Source: Telluria mixta
Lineage (GTDB): Bacteria; Pseudomonadota; Gammaproteobacteria; Burkholderiales; Burkholderiaceae_D
Direction of reading: 5' to 3'
NCBI RefSeq assembly: GCF_029223865.1
Contig: NZ_CP119520.1
Coordinates: forward strand, 6,634,001 to 6,698,000
DNA length: 64,000 bases
A model generated the notes under the pieces. That model was not told the DNA's origin. It worked only from the letters and a program-made list of their open reading frames with translations, and searched no databases. Positions 63,558 to 64,000 of this stretch are shown here, one piece after another. A program made the position numbers and the translations under genes. Position 1 is the stretch's first letter, and each line of letters starts with the position of its first letter.

Positions 63558-64000
63558 ATGCAGCACTGTGCGATCAGCCAGGGCGAGTTCGCGCGCTTCC
63601 AGCGGTTCATCTTCGATATCGCCGGCATCTCGATGTCCGATTCGAAGAAGGCGCTGGTCAGCGGCCGCCTCGCCAAGCGCCTGCAGCACTTCGGCCTGCC
63701 CTCGTACGACGCCTATTTCCGCCTGCTGACGGACGGCGCGCACAAGGACGAGGTGCAGCTGGCCGTCGACCTGCTGACGACGAACGAGACCTATTTCTTC
63801 CGCGAGGCGCGCCATTTCGAGCTGTTGCGCGAAGCGGCGGAAGCCGCGCGCCCGTCGCTGCGGGCGAATGCACCCTTCCGCGTGTGGAGCGCCGCCTGCT
63901 CGTCCGGCGAGGAACCGTATAGCATCGCGATGGTGCTGGCCGACGTGCTCGGATCGGCGCCGTGGGAGGTGACGGCCTCCGACATCAGCACGCGCGTGCT
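63558..64000 (+). CDS. cheR: CheR methyltransferase, N-terminal part (runs off the window)
   Basis: About 147 codons are present from the ATG at 63558; the frame is open to the edge. The N-terminal CheR helical domain (FARFQRFIFDIAGISMSDSKKALVSGRLAKRL, read in pieces) and the hallmark TTNETYFFREARHFELLRE are followed by the start of the methyltransferase fold with FRVWSAACSSGEEPYSIAM, the SAM-binding motif. It methylates receptor glutamates using S-adenosylmethionine. The xFTRF/xFTNF tails of the receptors upstream would be its docking sites. Confidence 0.95.
   Translation, partial: MQHCAISQGEFARFQRFIFDIAGISMSDSKKALVSGRLAKRLQHFGLPSYDAYFRLLTDGAHKDEVQLAVDLLTTNETYFFREARHFELLREAAEAARPSLRANAPFRVWSAACSSGEEPYSIAMVLADVLGSAPWEVTASDISTRV

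Noticed and set aside
1..64000. CRISPR arrays, tRNA or rRNA genes, insertion sequences, prophage genes
   Set aside because: I looked for regularly spaced repeats, tRNA-like cloverleaf ends, transposase or integrase motifs and found none; the only long repeats are the receptor modules and the GH74 paralogues.

Overview
The window looks like chromosome of a GC-rich, glycan-degrading betaproteobacterium of the Oxalobacteraceae (Massilia/Telluria/Duganella type). This is inferred from gene content: a PEP-CTERM protein, two large Xanthomonas/Caulobacter-style TonB-dependent receptors, HvfC/DoxX genes, many secreted glycoside hydrolases and a large chemotaxis operon. No rRNA, tRNA, CRISPR, IS element or prophage was seen. 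Genes are densely packed, and the high GC content creates long shadow frames opposite most of them.

Region 1 (1-28.5 kb) is mainly plant cell-wall glycan utilisation, most of it on the minus strand. After the 3' end of a HvfC/DoxX cluster come a GH31 alpha-xylosidase-like enzyme, an M20 peptidase and TonB receptor 1. A ROK regulator and a Gfo/Idh/MocA oxidoreductase diverge from the receptor. A MarR/siderophore-interacting-protein pair, a PEP-CTERM protein with a GH43 arabinanase, ribonuclease Z (frameshifted as read) and a LytS/LytTR two-component pair follow. Then come a sialate-O-acetylesterase-type SGNH enzyme, two tandem GH74 xyloglucanase lipoproteins and TonB receptor 2. A working model is that surface GH74 enzymes cut xyloglucan, the receptors import the oligosaccharides, and the esterase, GH31 and GH43 enzymes trim them in the periplasm.

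Region 2 (28.7-41.5 kb) holds an orphan sugar-binding protein diverging from an OmpR-type two-component system, a GGDEF/EAL protein, a degenerate short-chain dehydrogenase, and a divergent GH115 alpha-glucuronidase / GH2 beta-galactosidase pair. Region 3 (41.6-52.9 kb) is mixed: a pyruvate-oxidase-like TPP enzyme, a YdcF protein, a diguanylate cyclase, a chemoreceptor, an SGLT-type sugar symporter, an esterase, ilvD and a TSUP exporter.

Region 4 (53.2-64.0 kb, running off the edge) is a chemosensory operon: an MCP-like protein with a CheZ-like DxxxQ motif, cheY, a STAS protein, cheA, three chemoreceptors, cheW and cheR. The three receptors carry 0, 1 and 2 copies of the same 273-bp (91-codon) module between the HAMP domain and the signalling domain. 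Several promoter/operator layouts can be read in the glycan genes: CATTAATG sites downstream of the GH74 and receptor-2 promoters, a xyl-box-like site at GH115/GH2, a 14-bp palindrome at the two-component system and a LacI-type palindrome before the SGLT gene.
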